The notes under the pieces are model-generated. The model was not told where the DNA came from. It saw nothing but the letters and a program-made list of their open reading frames with translations, and ran no database searches. The position numbers and the translations under genes were made by a program. DNA of 64,000 bases from an uncultured Lachnospiraceae bacterium (GTDB taxonomy: Bacteria > Bacillota > Clostridia > Lachnospirales > Lachnospiraceae), in assembly GCA_910579615.1 (NCBI GenBank), contig CAJTUA010000008.1, positions 23,907-87,906 on the forward strand, written 5' to 3'. This document shows positions 1-8,924 of the stretch, piece by piece (within the stretch, counting starts at the first letter, position 1; every line of letters starts with the position of its first letter).

Positions 1-76
1 CGGAAAAAAATATCTTTGCTGATAACGGGGCTGGGAAGGGAAGTTGCGGAACTAAATATAAGAAACGAGGAAAAAT

Positions 77-1135
77 ATGAAAATTGGGCGAAATAAATTC
101 GGCTTCTGCCTGGCGCTGCCCATTGCCGCCTGCCTTGCGTTTGCGGGTTGTGGTGACGCGGGCAAGGAAGTAATGCAGGAAGCGCCGGAACTGATAGAAC
201 CAGTGGATGCAGTGCAGGATAATGTCTACGCACAGTACAGGGATGTATATTCCCTGCAGGTGATAGATACTTATGTATTGCCATACCAGGAGGGCTTAAG
301 CTTTGAACGCGCGGGGATATTGAAAGATGTCTACGTATATGTTGGGCAGGAAGTAAGCGAGGGGGATGTGCTGGCGGAGCTGGAAGATGAGACAGCAAAG
401 GAGTGTGAGCGCCTGAACGCACAGCTTGCACAGATGCGCGAGGAGAATGCGTATAATAACCGGCATTTGGAGATTGACATTGAGATTGCGAAATTATCCG
501 GGCAGGACGCATCCCGTATGGAATTGCAGCTAAAGCAGCAAAAGCAGCTGCAGGCATTTGAGGAAGAATATCTGCTTGGGCTATTGGCAAAGGCAGAAAA
601 GGGGAATGGAAAAAGTCAGATTATCGCGCCGTTTTCCGGGACAATCACAGCGATTGCGGAGCATTGGAACGGAGGGGCAATTTCGGGGAACACTACGCTG
701 CTGATGTTGGCAAAGGAGGACGGGCGCTATTTGCAGGCGGATTTTATCAGCCAGGAAAAAATTGATTCCTGCTATGAATATTATGCATTGGTGGACGGGG
801 AGCGCTACGAGTTAGAATACATCCCGCGCACCGACGAGGAACTTCGGGCAATGGCAACTGGCAGCCAGATGAAAACCGTGAATTACCGCATGATTGACGC
901 GCAGGCGACAGAACTTGGTGAAAATGCTTTTGTCTGTATTGTGGAGGAATACCGCGAGAATGTGCTTGCGGTTCCAAAGAGCGTATTGTACAAGGAACGC
1001 CGGGGTTATTATGTCTATCTGGCCGCGGAGGAGCAGTTAGTAAAGACACCCGTTGAAGTTGGCATCATAGGGAACCATTATGCCGAAATCATCAGCGGGC
1101 TTGAGGAAGGAGCGTGCGTCTATGTGGAGAAATAA
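77..1135 (+). CDS. HlyD/MacA-type periplasmic adaptor lipoprotein
   Basis: This 352-residue protein is the likely membrane-fusion adaptor of the ABC exporter encoded downstream. It starts with a lipoprotein signal: basic residues, a hydrophobic stretch, then the lipobox LAFAGC with Cys25 as the lipidation site. Two halves of a biotinyl-lipoyl-like domain lie near residues 80-104 and 180-212, separated by a charged helical hairpin rich in Glu and Gln, the usual HlyD/MacA arrangement. A beta-barrel-like C-terminal part follows. The RBS is GAGGAAA just before the ATG. It overlaps the next gene by 14 bases, so translation is probably coupled. The operon may start upstream of the window, because a frame is open from base 3 to a stop overlapping this ATG. 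Substrate is unknown. Confidence 0.8.
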   Translation: MKIGRNKFGFCLALPIAACLAFAGCGDAGKEVMQEAPELIEPVDAVQDNVYAQYRDVYSLQVIDTYVLPYQEGLSFERAGILKDVYVYVGQEVSEGDVLAELEDETAKECERLNAQLAQMREENAYNNRHLEIDIEIAKLSGQDASRMELQLKQQKQLQAFEEEYLLGLLAKAEKGNGKSQIIAPFSGTITAIAEHWNGGAISGNTTLLMLAKEDGRYLQADFISQEKIDSCYEYYALVDGERYELEYIPRTDEELRAMATGSQMKTVNYRMIDAQATELGENAFVCIVEEYRENVLAVPKSVLYKERRGYYVYLAAEEQLVKTPVEVGIIGNHYAEIISGLEEGACVYVEK

Positions 1136-2180
1136 GAAAAATTATCCTGCGAAAGTGGGAGCCGCCGCATTGCTCACGGCATGTCTTCTTGCAAAAACGG
1201 TTCCGGTTTCGGCGGATGATACCGCGTACCAGACGGCAGTAGTGACGCGCGGAACGATGACGGTGGAAGTAAATATGCAGGCGGAATATGTGTATGTAAA
1301 GGAAGTGCCGCTTATTTTTTCCCTGCCGTGTGGTTCCGCGACATTTTTAGAATATGTGGTCGATGTTGGCAGCTATGTGATGGAAGGGGATGTGATTGCC
1401 AATATTGCAGTTGATGTGGACGAGATTGCCTTAGAGGAGATAAAGCTGCGCTTACAGAGGGCGGAAGCGTCCAGGGATAAGGCGTATGCCGAAATGTCCA
1501 AGCGTCATACGGCGGCGCAGAAAGCCGTGGAGGAAAGCTCCGGTACGCAGAGGCAGATTGCGCAGCTTCGGCTCGAACAGCTTGAAATGGAACAGGAGAG
1601 GAGTAAGCGCCAAATCGATACGGAAGTCGCACAGCTGCAGGAGGAAGTGGATGCCTATGAAGAGGTGGTTGGGATGACGCAGATTTTTGCGCCTGCGTCC
1701 GGAAGGCTGATTAACCGCCTGAATTATTCTGTGGGCAGGACACCTATCTGGGATGGGATGAAAATTGCTGTGATTGAGTGTGATGTGGAACCAATGTTTT
1801 CCCTGAGGGACCCGGGCAATGTGATGCGCTATGGAATGCCGGTGGTGCTGACAGGAGGTTATGAGGAAGGGGCTTATGAATGCAAGGTGGTATCCTGTGG
1901 CTCGAAGTACCTCACCGGAAATTTTACGGAAGAGAAAGCGTATTTTAAGCCGACAGAGGCAGGCGCGTGGGGAAGGGATGCGGTATATGAAAATATCCAC
2001 ATTGACAATGTTTTGCTGGTTGATACCGCCGCGGTACAGAATGACAAGAACGGAAGCTATGTGGTGGAATTAAAAGACGGGAAGCTTTCCAAATGCTATT
2101 TTACGGTCGGAAAAACGGTGAACAACCTTTGTTATGCGCTGGACGGGCTGACAGAGGGCATGACCGTTATTGTCCGGTAA
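1122..2180 (+). CDS. second HlyD-type adaptor subunit
   Basis: This is a 352-residue exported adaptor, a probable paralogue of the preceding gene. I chose the ATG at 1122 because AGGAAGGAG lies just upstream; the longer frame from 1080 lacks this support. An uncleaved anchor or signal peptide is present near residues 10-30 and ends in VPVSADD. The split lipoyl-like domain (GSYVMEGDVIANI and FAPASGRLINRL) flanks a coiled coil of about 75 residues. Two adaptors for one permease is unusual; they may form a mixed ring, or one may dock to the ATPase/permease pair and one outward. The role is inferred from fold and operon position only. Confidence 0.75.
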   Translation: MWRNKKNYPAKVGAAALLTACLLAKTVPVSADDTAYQTAVVTRGTMTVEVNMQAEYVYVKEVPLIFSLPCGSATFLEYVVDVGSYVMEGDVIANIAVDVDEIALEEIKLRLQRAEASRDKAYAEMSKRHTAAQKAVEESSGTQRQIAQLRLEQLEMEQERSKRQIDTEVAQLQEEVDAYEEVVGMTQIFAPASGRLINRLNYSVGRTPIWDGMKIAVIECDVEPMFSLRDPGNVMRYGMPVVLTGGYEEGAYECKVVSCGSKYLTGNFTEEKAYFKPTEAGAWGRDAVYENIHIDNVLLVDTAAVQNDKNGSYVVELKDGKLSKCYFTVGKTVNNLCYALDGLTEGMTVIVR

Positions 2181-2193
2181 GGGGGGAGAAATC

Positions 2194-4995
2194 ATGCTGC
2201 AGATTATGTTACAAAAGCTTTTACATAAGAAATGGATGGTAATCAGCCTCCTGATCGGCAATATTTTGCTGGTTGCGGTAACGGCGAGCCATCCGATGTA
2301 TCAGGAAGCGTCGCTGCAGAGGATGCTGTCGGATGAATTTAAAACTTATCTGGAACAGAACAATGAGTTTCCGACAATGCTCTCCATTGAGGGGCGGCAA
2401 CGCAAGAGCGGCGGCGCGGAGGAATACGCGCGCTGCCAGGAAATTGTAGAAAAAATGTGCGCAGAACTCGGTGTGCGGGAGCAGGAGCGTATTGTCCACC
2501 ACAGCCTGATGGTGACGACATTCAAATCCCGGATGGAGCGCAACGGAAGATTTCGCGAGCAAAAGTTTAAGCTGGGCAGTATGTCAGGGTTTGGTGACCA
2601 TGTCACGGTCTTAAGTGGGCGGATGTATGCGGATGAAATCTCGGAGGACGGCTTTATTGAGGCAGTGCTTACGATGAATGGATTTATCGGGATGGATTTG
2701 CTTGTCGGGGAAGAACTGGACTGTATGTACTTAAAGGATGCACAGGGCAATTCCCTTGCCGTCCGCATCGTCGGTGTTGTTAACAATGCGCAGGCGGAGG
2801 ATTCTTACTGGGTAGAATCGCCGGATGAATTTGAAACGGAAATTCTGATTTCCTCGGTGGTTTTTGAAAAATTATTCCTCTATGGCGGGAAGATGTATGA
2901 GCACAATACGCACTGGTATGTCCAGTTTGACCCAGATTCCGTGGTGTATCCAAATGTGGAAAATATTGTAAAAACGACGGAAGGGTATCTCGCATTAAGC
3001 TCGAGTTACGGGAAAATTGAGGAGCCAGTTTATCTGGGACTGATGAAAAATTTCATGGCGAATGAAAAAAAAGTGCATGTGACGCTGATGATTTTGGAAG
3101 TTCCGGTGCTTGTGCTGCTCTGCGCGTTCCTCTATATGATTTCGAGGCAGATGATTGAGATGGAGCTGTCGGAGATTTCGCTGATGAAGAGCCGCGGGGC
3201 GAGCAAAGGGCAGATTTTCAGGCTTTATCTGATGCAGTCCGCGTTTTTGGCGCTGATTGGTTTTATCCTCGGTCTGCCGCTTGGAAGCCTGATTTGCCGG
3301 ATTCTCGGTTCGTCAAGCGCATTCCTGGAATTTGTACAGAGAAGACCGCTTTCCATTTCCTATACGCCGGAAGTATTTTTGCACGCGGTGGTGGCAGTCC
3401 TTGTATCTGTCCTGATGGCGGTGCTGCCGGCATTAAAACAGAGTGGCATTACAATTGTGCGCCAGAAACAGGCTCGCGCGCGCAGTAAGCAACCACTGTG
3501 GCAGAAGGCGTGTCTGGATATCCTTATCCTGGCAGTGTCGCTGTACGGCTATTATAGCTTTATGTACCGCGAGGAGGAACTTTTGTCTGCGGTTATGACG
3601 GGTGGCGCGCTCGACCCGCTTTTGTTCATCAGCGCGGCGCTGTTTATCCTGGGGGCGGCATTGTTTAGCCTGCGCCTGCGCCCGCTGTTGGTGCGTTTCA
3701 TCTATTTCCTTGGGAAAAAGCACTGGAAACCGGCGGGCTACGCGTCCTTTCTTGAGATTTTGCGCACGGGCAGCAGGCAGTATTTTATCATGGCATTCTT
3801 AACACTGACGGTGGCGCTCGGCATTTTTAACACAACGGTGGCGCGTACCATCCTTGAAAATGCGCAGAAAAACCTTGTTTACAGTACCGGCGCGGATTTG
3901 GTAGTGAAAGAAGTATGGAAGGATAATTCCGCGGCAGTCCGTGCGGGCTACGCAAGCGAAATCATCTATATCGAACCGGAGTTTGGCAAGTACGGGCAGA
4001 TACCGGGTGTCCATTCGATGGCGAAGGTATACCGGGATGAGGAAGCGGTTTTTATGCGCGGGATGGAGCAACTCCCGACCGTATTATACGGAATCAACAC
4101 GAAGGATTTCGGGCAGACGACGAGCCTGCCGGAGGGGCTGATGGAGGAACATTATTATACCTACCTCAATCTGTTGGCGAAAGATGCAAACGGTGTCCTG
4201 CTTTCCTCGACATTCCGTGACCAGTTTGGTTATCGGGTTGGCGATGAATTCACGTATTGGTCGAAAGTAAAGGAAAGCCGTAAAATCCGCGCGGAAATTG
4301 TCGGCTTTATCGACTATTTTCCAGGATTCCAGCCCGGGGAGCGGGGGCTGCTGCCGGACGGGACAGCTTATCAGGAGCCGGTTTTCCTGATTGTGGCACA
4401 CCTTAGCACCGTGCAGAACGCGTTGGGTGTCCGCCCTTACGAAATCTGGTTTTCCATGGATTCGACCGCGGAATTTTACCGGTTTGCCGAGGAGAATAAT
4501 TTAGAATTTGTGAAATGTGTGGACACGGCAGTTGAGCTGGCTAGAATAAAGCGTGATACCCTTTTTGAAGGGACGAGCGGAATCCTGACAATGAGTTTTA
4601 TTGTCATTTTGGTTTTATGTGGCGTGGGTTACCTGATTTACTGGATTTTGTCCATCCGCTCGCGCGAGCTGCTTTTCGGGATTTTCCGGGCAATGGGGAT
4701 GTCGCGCGGGGAAATCCTGCGGATGCTGGTGAACGAGCAGATATTTTCGAGTCTTTTGTCGGTCGGCTGTGGGGCGGTCATTGGTCTGCTCGCCTCAAGA
4801 ATGTTCGTGCCGATGATACAGATTGCGTACTCGGCGGCAAACCAGGTACTTCCGATGGAGCTGATTACGCAGGGCTCGGATATGGTGCGGCTGTTCGGCG
4901 TGATTGGGATTGTGCTTGTTGTCTGTCTGGCAATTCTTGCGCGTCAGGTATTCCGGATGAAGATTGCGCAGGCATTAAAGCTTGGGGAGGATTAA
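2194..4995 (+). CDS. FtsX/MacB-type ABC transporter permease, large
   Basis: This 933-residue membrane protein is the permease of the exporter. The start at 2194 is set by GGGGGGAG directly upstream. One transmembrane helix lies at the N-terminus, followed by an extracellular domain of about 280 residues. Next come an FtsX-type helix group (about 295-425) with the family-typical cytoplasmic signature 'MKSRGASKGQI', further helices to about 560, a second extracellular domain, and a C-terminal FtsX domain with 'FRAMGMSRGEILRMLV'. Two FtsX modules in one chain replace the dimer of half-size permeases. It sits between the adaptors and two ATPases in one transcription unit. Such systems export peptides, lipoproteins or drugs; the substrate here is not visible. 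Confidence 0.85.
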   Translation: MLQIMLQKLLHKKWMVISLLIGNILLVAVTASHPMYQEASLQRMLSDEFKTYLEQNNEFPTMLSIEGRQRKSGGAEEYARCQEIVEKMCAELGVREQERIVHHSLMVTTFKSRMERNGRFREQKFKLGSMSGFGDHVTVLSGRMYADEISEDGFIEAVLTMNGFIGMDLLVGEELDCMYLKDAQGNSLAVRIVGVVNNAQAEDSYWVESPDEFETEILISSVVFEKLFLYGGKMYEHNTHWYVQFDPDSVVYPNVENIVKTTEGYLALSSSYGKIEEPVYLGLMKNFMANEKKVHVTLMILEVPVLVLLCAFLYMISRQMIEMELSEISLMKSRGASKGQIFRLYLMQSAFLALIGFILGLPLGSLICRILGSSSAFLEFVQRRPLSISYTPEVFLHAVVAVLVSVLMAVLPALKQSGITIVRQKQARARSKQPLWQKACLDILILAVSLYGYYSFMYREEELLSAVMTGGALDPLLFISAALFILGAALFSLRLRPLLVRFIYFLGKKHWKPAGYASFLEILRTGSRQYFIMAFLTLTVALGIFNTTVARTILENAQKNLVYSTGADLVVKEVWKDNSAAVRAGYASEIIYIEPEFGKYGQIPGVHSMAKVYRDEEAVFMRGMEQLPTVLYGINTKDFGQTTSLPEGLMEEHYYTYLNLLAKDANGVLLSSTFRDQFGYRVGDEFTYWSKVKESRKIRAEIVGFIDYFPGFQPGERGLLPDGTAYQEPVFLIVAHLSTVQNALGVRPYEIWFSMDSTAEFYRFAEENNLEFVKCVDTAVELARIKRDTLFEGTSGILTMSFIVILVLCGVGYLIYWILSIRSRELLFGIFRAMGMSRGEILRMLVNEQIFSSLLSVGCGAVIGLLASRMFVPMIQIAYSAANQVLPMELITQGSDMVRLFGVIGIVLVVCLAILARQVFRMKIAQALKLGED

Positions 4996-5048
4996 AGCTT
5001 GAAGGATTTGAAAAAATTAAAAATTGGCTGGCAGGATAAGGGGGAAGT

Positions 5049-5729
5049 ATGATAGAAACAAAAAAAGTATGCCGGGCGTTCCCGGTTGCAGGGGGCGAGC
5101 CGTTTCAGGCGCTGAAGGATGTCTCCGTGAGCATCCCGCGGGAAAAGCTTACGATATTGAGGGGGAAATCCGGCTCCGGCAAGACAACGTTGATTAATAT
5201 TATCGGGGCATTGGACGCGCCGACTTCCGGCGAAGTATTTTTTGACGGGAAGAATATCACAGGGCTTTCGGGCAAGGAGCGGGAAAAGCTGCGCCGCCAG
5301 AAGCTGGGTTTTGTTTTCCAGTCAATCTCGTTGATTCCGATGATGACGGTTTATGAGAATGTGGAGTTTGCGCTTCGCCTGTCCAATTACAAAGACAACC
5401 GAAAAAAGCGTGTGGAAGAATGTCTGCATTTGGTCGGTCTTGGCAGGCGCATGGAACATATGCCGCAGGAGCTTTCCGGCGGCGAGCAGCAGAGGGTGGC
5501 GATTGCGCGCGCCATCGCGCACAAGCCGCAGGTTGTTTTTGCGGATGAACCGACGGCGGAGCTGGATACAGCAACGTCGCTGACGGTGATTAAATTATTT
5601 AAGGATTTGGTGGAGCAGCAGGGCGCTACCGTTGTCATGACCACCCATGATATGGCGCTGATGGCGGCGGGGGATGTGGTGTATACGTTGGAAGATGGGA
5701 GTGTGAATGTAGGGGAAGAAAGTGTGTAG
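5049..5729 (+). CDS. ABC transporter ATP-binding protein (MacB/LolD type)
   Basis: This 226-residue protein is the ATPase that should drive the FtsX-type permease just upstream. It shows Walker A GKSGSGKTT, signature LSGGEQQR, Walker B VVFADEPTAELD and the switch histidine in TTHD. Length and motifs match the LolD/MacB/FtsE class. The RBS GGGGGAAG lies 6 bases before ATG. The gap from the permease stop is 53 bases, consistent with the same operon. Confidence 0.9.
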   Translation: MIETKKVCRAFPVAGGEPFQALKDVSVSIPREKLTILRGKSGSGKTTLINIIGALDAPTSGEVFFDGKNITGLSGKEREKLRRQKLGFVFQSISLIPMMTVYENVEFALRLSNYKDNRKKRVEECLHLVGLGRRMEHMPQELSGGEQQRVAIARAIAHKPQVVFADEPTAELDTATSLTVIKLFKDLVEQQGATVVMTTHDMALMAAGDVVYTLEDGSVNVGEESV

Positions 5730-5869
5730 GTTTTTGGGGGTGGCGGTCATGGCAGGCGGATGCGATGCTTGGCACTGGTGTGGGGTGCTCCTTACATGCC
5801 TGAAAAAATGGGCAGGCAGGAACCGGAAATGATGGATGATGGATGGAATATTCAAATACGGAGGTTTAT

Positions 5870-6793
5870 ATGGCGGAGGAAATCAAGGCGGAAAAAGAGT
5901 TAAAGGCAGCGGAGGATGAGCCGATGATTCTTGCGGATAATCTGGTAAAAATTTACAAGACAGCGGAGCTCGAAGTCCTGGCGCTGCAGGGGCTTGACCT
6001 TCGGGTGGAGCGCGGGGAGCTGCTCGCGATTATCGGCAACAGCGGCTCGGGCAAATCGACCTTCCTTAACATGCTTGGAGGATTGGACACGCCGAGTGCG
6101 GGCAGGCTTTTTGTGGACGGGAAAAACCTGTTTACCATGACGGAAAAACAGCTTGTGGAGTACAAGCGCGACACGGTCGGCTTCGTCTGGCAGAACAACG
6201 CTCGCAATCTCCTGCCATACTTAAGCGCATTGGAAAATGTTATGACCCCGATGCAGTTCGGCGCGGAAAAAAAGAAAAAAGAGCGCGCGATGGAGCTGCT
6301 TGAAATGGTGGGGATGTCGCACAAAAAGGCGAGCCGCCTAAGCCAGCTTTCCGGCGGTGAGCAGCAAAGGATTGCGATTGCGATTGCCCTTGCAAATTCA
6401 CCAAAGCTCCTGCTTGCGGACGAGCCGACTGGTTCGGTAGACAGGAAAACGGCGGATTATATCCTGGATGTATTCCGCCACTTAAACCGCGATATGGGGC
6501 AGACAATTGTTATTGTAACGCACGATGTGGCGCTCTCCAAACAAGTGCAGCGCGTGATTGCCATCCGCGATGGGAAATTCAGCAGCGAGCGCATTTTAAA
6601 AGAGCAGTATTCTTTGGAAGATGCGGCAGTGGTTAACTGGCAGGAGGTAGAGACGCAGGAGGAATTTGCAATCATTGACCGGTCAGGGCGCGTCCAGATT
6701 CCGAAGGATATGTTGGCGGAGGCAGGGATTGAGGGCAATAAGGTGAGGCTGGAAGTAAAAGATGGGAAGATTGTGTTGGAAAAGGTAGGGTAA
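5870..6793 (+). CDS. ABC ATPase with C-terminal AbrB/SpoVT-like hairpin domain
   Basis: This is a 307-residue second ATPase of the export operon. The start at 5870 has ACGGAGG upstream; an ATG at 5843 lacks an RBS. The ATPase core shows GNSGSGKST, LSGGEQQR and LLLADEPTGSVD, with the switch histidine in VTHD. After the core, the last 43 or so residues (265-307) read like a swapped-hairpin AbrB/MazE-type domain: 'IDRSGRVQIPKDM', then 'AGIEGNKVRLEVKDGKIVL'. That domain normally binds DNA as a dimer. Here it could dimerise the ATPases or couple transporter state to transcription; both are inference. A 140-base gap separates it from the first ATPase. It is the last gene of the operon. Confidence 0.85.
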   Translation: MAEEIKAEKELKAAEDEPMILADNLVKIYKTAELEVLALQGLDLRVERGELLAIIGNSGSGKSTFLNMLGGLDTPSAGRLFVDGKNLFTMTEKQLVEYKRDTVGFVWQNNARNLLPYLSALENVMTPMQFGAEKKKKERAMELLEMVGMSHKKASRLSQLSGGEQQRIAIAIALANSPKLLLADEPTGSVDRKTADYILDVFRHLNRDMGQTIVIVTHDVALSKQVQRVIAIRDGKFSSERILKEQYSLEDAAVVNWQEVETQEEFAIIDRSGRVQIPKDMLAEAGIEGNKVRLEVKDGKIVLEKVG

Positions 6794-7003
6794 ATGTGTC
6801 GGCGGTTTCTTCCGCAAAGGAGTTTTTGGGTATGGTTGCACAGATGGATTTTTGTTGACAGGCGGGGCGCTTTTGGGCAGGCTATCAAAAGTATATTGGC
6901 TATATTGACAGTCAAGAGCCTTTTCTATGGGTGCTATTTGTGCGATGTTTCTAAATTATTCTTATTGCTTATGAAAGCAGCGCTTGGCAAAACAATGGTT
7001 AAA

Positions 7004-7146
7004 TGGTATAATGTCCGCAAGGCATTATACCTGCGCCGATTTGCCGTCCGACCAAAGGGAGGACAATTTCTTTGGCAAATCGTGATTGCTCCTGTGGAGC
7101 AATTCATCCGCCGGAGGCAAGCATGTCCGAAGGGCATGGTATAATA
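7004..7146. repeat. dispersed repeat, copy A (within the 6794-7195 gap)
   Basis: The 400-base gap holds no convincing gene. It contains an element that starts with a hairpin, GGTATAATG / CATTATACC (7005-7013 and 7023-7031), followed by GCGCCGATTTGCCGTCC. It ends in a segment at 7103-7146 (CAATTCATCCGCCGGAGGCA...) that reaches another GGTATAAT. Both ends have relatives at 41364-41407 and 41725-41775, so this is a diverged dispersed repeat, perhaps a miniature mobile element. The TATAAT-like ends could also act as promoter parts for the TPR gene at 7196. Confidence 0.5.
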
Positions 7147-7195
7147 TTCGCGAAAGCAAAAAACAGAATAGGAAATTTGTTTTGGAGGTATTTAT

Positions 7196-8098
7196 ATGGA
7201 CAAGAAGAATCAGGAAGAAAATTTCGGCAGGCAGTACGACATGGAAGCAGAAGACTTCTGCGAAGAAGAGGACGATGAAGAACTGGATGAAGATGATGAG
7301 GAGAAGGAGTTTGTTTTTTATGAGGAATCCGGCGGCGTGACAAAGGAGCAGGCGATTGAGATTATCCAGGGGCTTTCCTTTTCCCCGGACGCCCCAATGG
7401 GAGTGGTGGGGAGCAATGATTATGGAATTGCTTCCTTCCCGAACTTTGTCCTGATTTTTTTCAATGGGGACAAGGAACACCCGATGCAGATTGAAAAACG
7501 GCTGTTTATGCCATTGCAGGGCATTATGCAGAATGTGGGTTTTTACATGGCGCAGGGGGATTTTGAAGCTGCGGCGGACTGCGTGGTAGAGGCGATCGAA
7601 AAAAATGCGGATTCCAATGAGAATTGGGGAATTTACTGTACCGCCGGGGAGATTTTCTGGAAGCTTCGGGAGATGGAATTGGCAAGCAATATGTTTATGC
7701 GGGCATACCAGTGCAGTGACTGTGACCAGAAGGCGCATGTTCTCTGCCAGGCGGCGGCGACATATTGTATTATGCAGAATCCGAATGTGGGTTTTGCACT
7801 GTACCACGAGGCATTGCAGGAAGAACCGGAAAACCTGGAGGCGCTTCATGACTTGGGCGGTTTCCACTGGGATATGGGAGAAGTGGATAAGGCGGCGGAG
7901 TATTATTTTTCGGTGCTGAAAAAGGAGCCAACCTACTACGCAAGCTATGAGGAGCTTTCCAATCTGTTTGCCCAGCTTGGGAATACCGTCTGGCCAAAGC
8001 CTTTTATGGATTGCTTTGAGCAGGAACATGCCCTTGCCCCGGATAAGTTAGCGGCTGCGGAAGCGGATATGCTGGCGTTGTTAAAGGAGAAGCAATGA
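7196..8098 (+). CDS. TPR-repeat protein with acidic N-terminus
   Basis: This is a 300-residue soluble protein. Residues 17-40 are an acidic run of Glu and Asp, and the rest of the N-terminal third is a mixed alpha/beta region. From about residue 120 there are helical TPR-like units with repeated Ala/Tyr spacing, such as 'WGIYCTAGEIFWKLREMEL', 'KAHVLCQAAATYCIMQN' and 'LEALHDLGGFHWDMGEV'. TPR scaffolds mediate protein contacts; the partner is not known. The RBS TTGGAGG lies 8 bases before ATG. Its stop overlaps the next start (ATGA), so it is translationally coupled to the P-loop kinase gene. Confidence 0.6.
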   Translation: MDKKNQEENFGRQYDMEAEDFCEEEDDEELDEDDEEKEFVFYEESGGVTKEQAIEIIQGLSFSPDAPMGVVGSNDYGIASFPNFVLIFFNGDKEHPMQIEKRLFMPLQGIMQNVGFYMAQGDFEAAADCVVEAIEKNADSNENWGIYCTAGEIFWKLREMELASNMFMRAYQCSDCDQKAHVLCQAAATYCIMQNPNVGFALYHEALQEEPENLEALHDLGGFHWDMGEVDKAAEYYFSVLKKEPTYYASYEELSNLFAQLGNTVWPKPFMDCFEQEHALAPDKLAAAEADMLALLKEKQ

Positions 8099-8622
8099 AC
8101 AAGCTGATTATTATCAGAGGAAATTCCGGGAGTGGGAAGTCCAGTGTGGCAAAAAGGCTCCAAAGGGAATTCGGCAGGAATACGCTTTTCATCCCGCAGG
8201 ACGTTGTTCGCCGGGATATGCTGTGGGCGGAGGACGGGTATGACACAGCGGCACTGCCGCTTTTGGCTGATTTGTTACAATACGGATATCAGAACAGCAA
8301 GGTTACGATTCTGGAGGGAATTCTGTATTCAAAATATTACAGCCCCCTGTTTGAAAAAGCGGTTGCGTTGTTTGGCAATCATATTTTCGCGTATTATTAT
8401 GATTTGCCCTTCGAGGAAACATTAAAGAGGCACGAAACAAAAGAAAAACGCTTTGAATTCGGGGAAGAAGAGATGCGCCGGTGGTGGAATGAGAAGGATT
8501 TTATCGGATTTATCCGGGAAAAAACGTTGGATAAAACGGTGTCACTGGAGGATGCTGTCCGTTTGATACAATCGGATGTTATGGGAGGGGAATTTTCCGG
8601 AGGCAAGGAAGAGGCAGAATAG
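8095..8622 (+). CDS. P-loop AAA/zeta-toxin-like small-molecule kinase
   Basis: This 175-residue P-loop protein has Walker A GNSGSGKSS at residues 9-17, followed by 'FIPQDVVRRDMLW' and 'LEGILYSKYYSPLF', the layout of zeta-toxin/AAA_33-type kinases and of uncharacterised phosphotransferases. 'ETLKRHETKEKR' resembles their arginine-rich lid. The start overlaps the TPR gene stop (ATGA). A kinase role is likely from fold; the substrate (nucleotide, sugar, antibiotic or UDP-sugar) is unknown. No antitoxin-like partner of the epsilon type is seen, which argues against a true zeta toxin. Confidence 0.6.
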   Translation: MNKLIIIRGNSGSGKSSVAKRLQREFGRNTLFIPQDVVRRDMLWAEDGYDTAALPLLADLLQYGYQNSKVTILEGILYSKYYSPLFEKAVALFGNHIFAYYYDLPFEETLKRHETKEKRFEFGEEEMRRWWNEKDFIGFIREKTLDKTVSLEDAVRLIQSDVMGGEFSGGKEEAE

Positions 8623-8924
8623 AAAATATCGCTGTGGATTTTTTGACGTATTGGCTGTATATTTTTGGAGAATTAACGGATACATATCGTAATCGCAGGG
8701 CGATAAAAACAAAATCTTTCTTTGAAATTGAAACAGTAATTTCACAATTTATTGGCATGGCAGGGAAATCATGATTTACGATAAGATTGATTTGCTGCCT
8801 GTAAAGGAAGCTGGAGAGTGTCTGAAAAAATTTATTCTCGCGTTCTGCACGTTCCACAGAAGGCAGTTTTCAGACGTTCCCTGAAATCATAAAAAAGAGA
8901 AATTATAAAAGGAGTGTTTCGAGC
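8623..8924 (+). other. intergenic region with nested inverted repeat and doubtful 37-codon frame
   Basis: There is no recognised gene here. A 9-bp inverted repeat, GTCTGAAAA / TTTTCAGAC (8820-8828 and 8867-8875), encloses a shorter one, TTCTG / CAGAA. A 37-codon frame at 8771-8884 has AGGGA upstream, but its product (MIYDKIDLLPVKEAG...) is not recognised and the inverted repeat overlaps its end. I see no clear terminator. Confidence 0.25.

Noticed and set aside
8095..8622. zeta toxin of an epsilon-zeta system
   Set aside because: The Walker A fits, but no epsilon-like antitoxin is adjacent and the upstream partner is a TPR protein.
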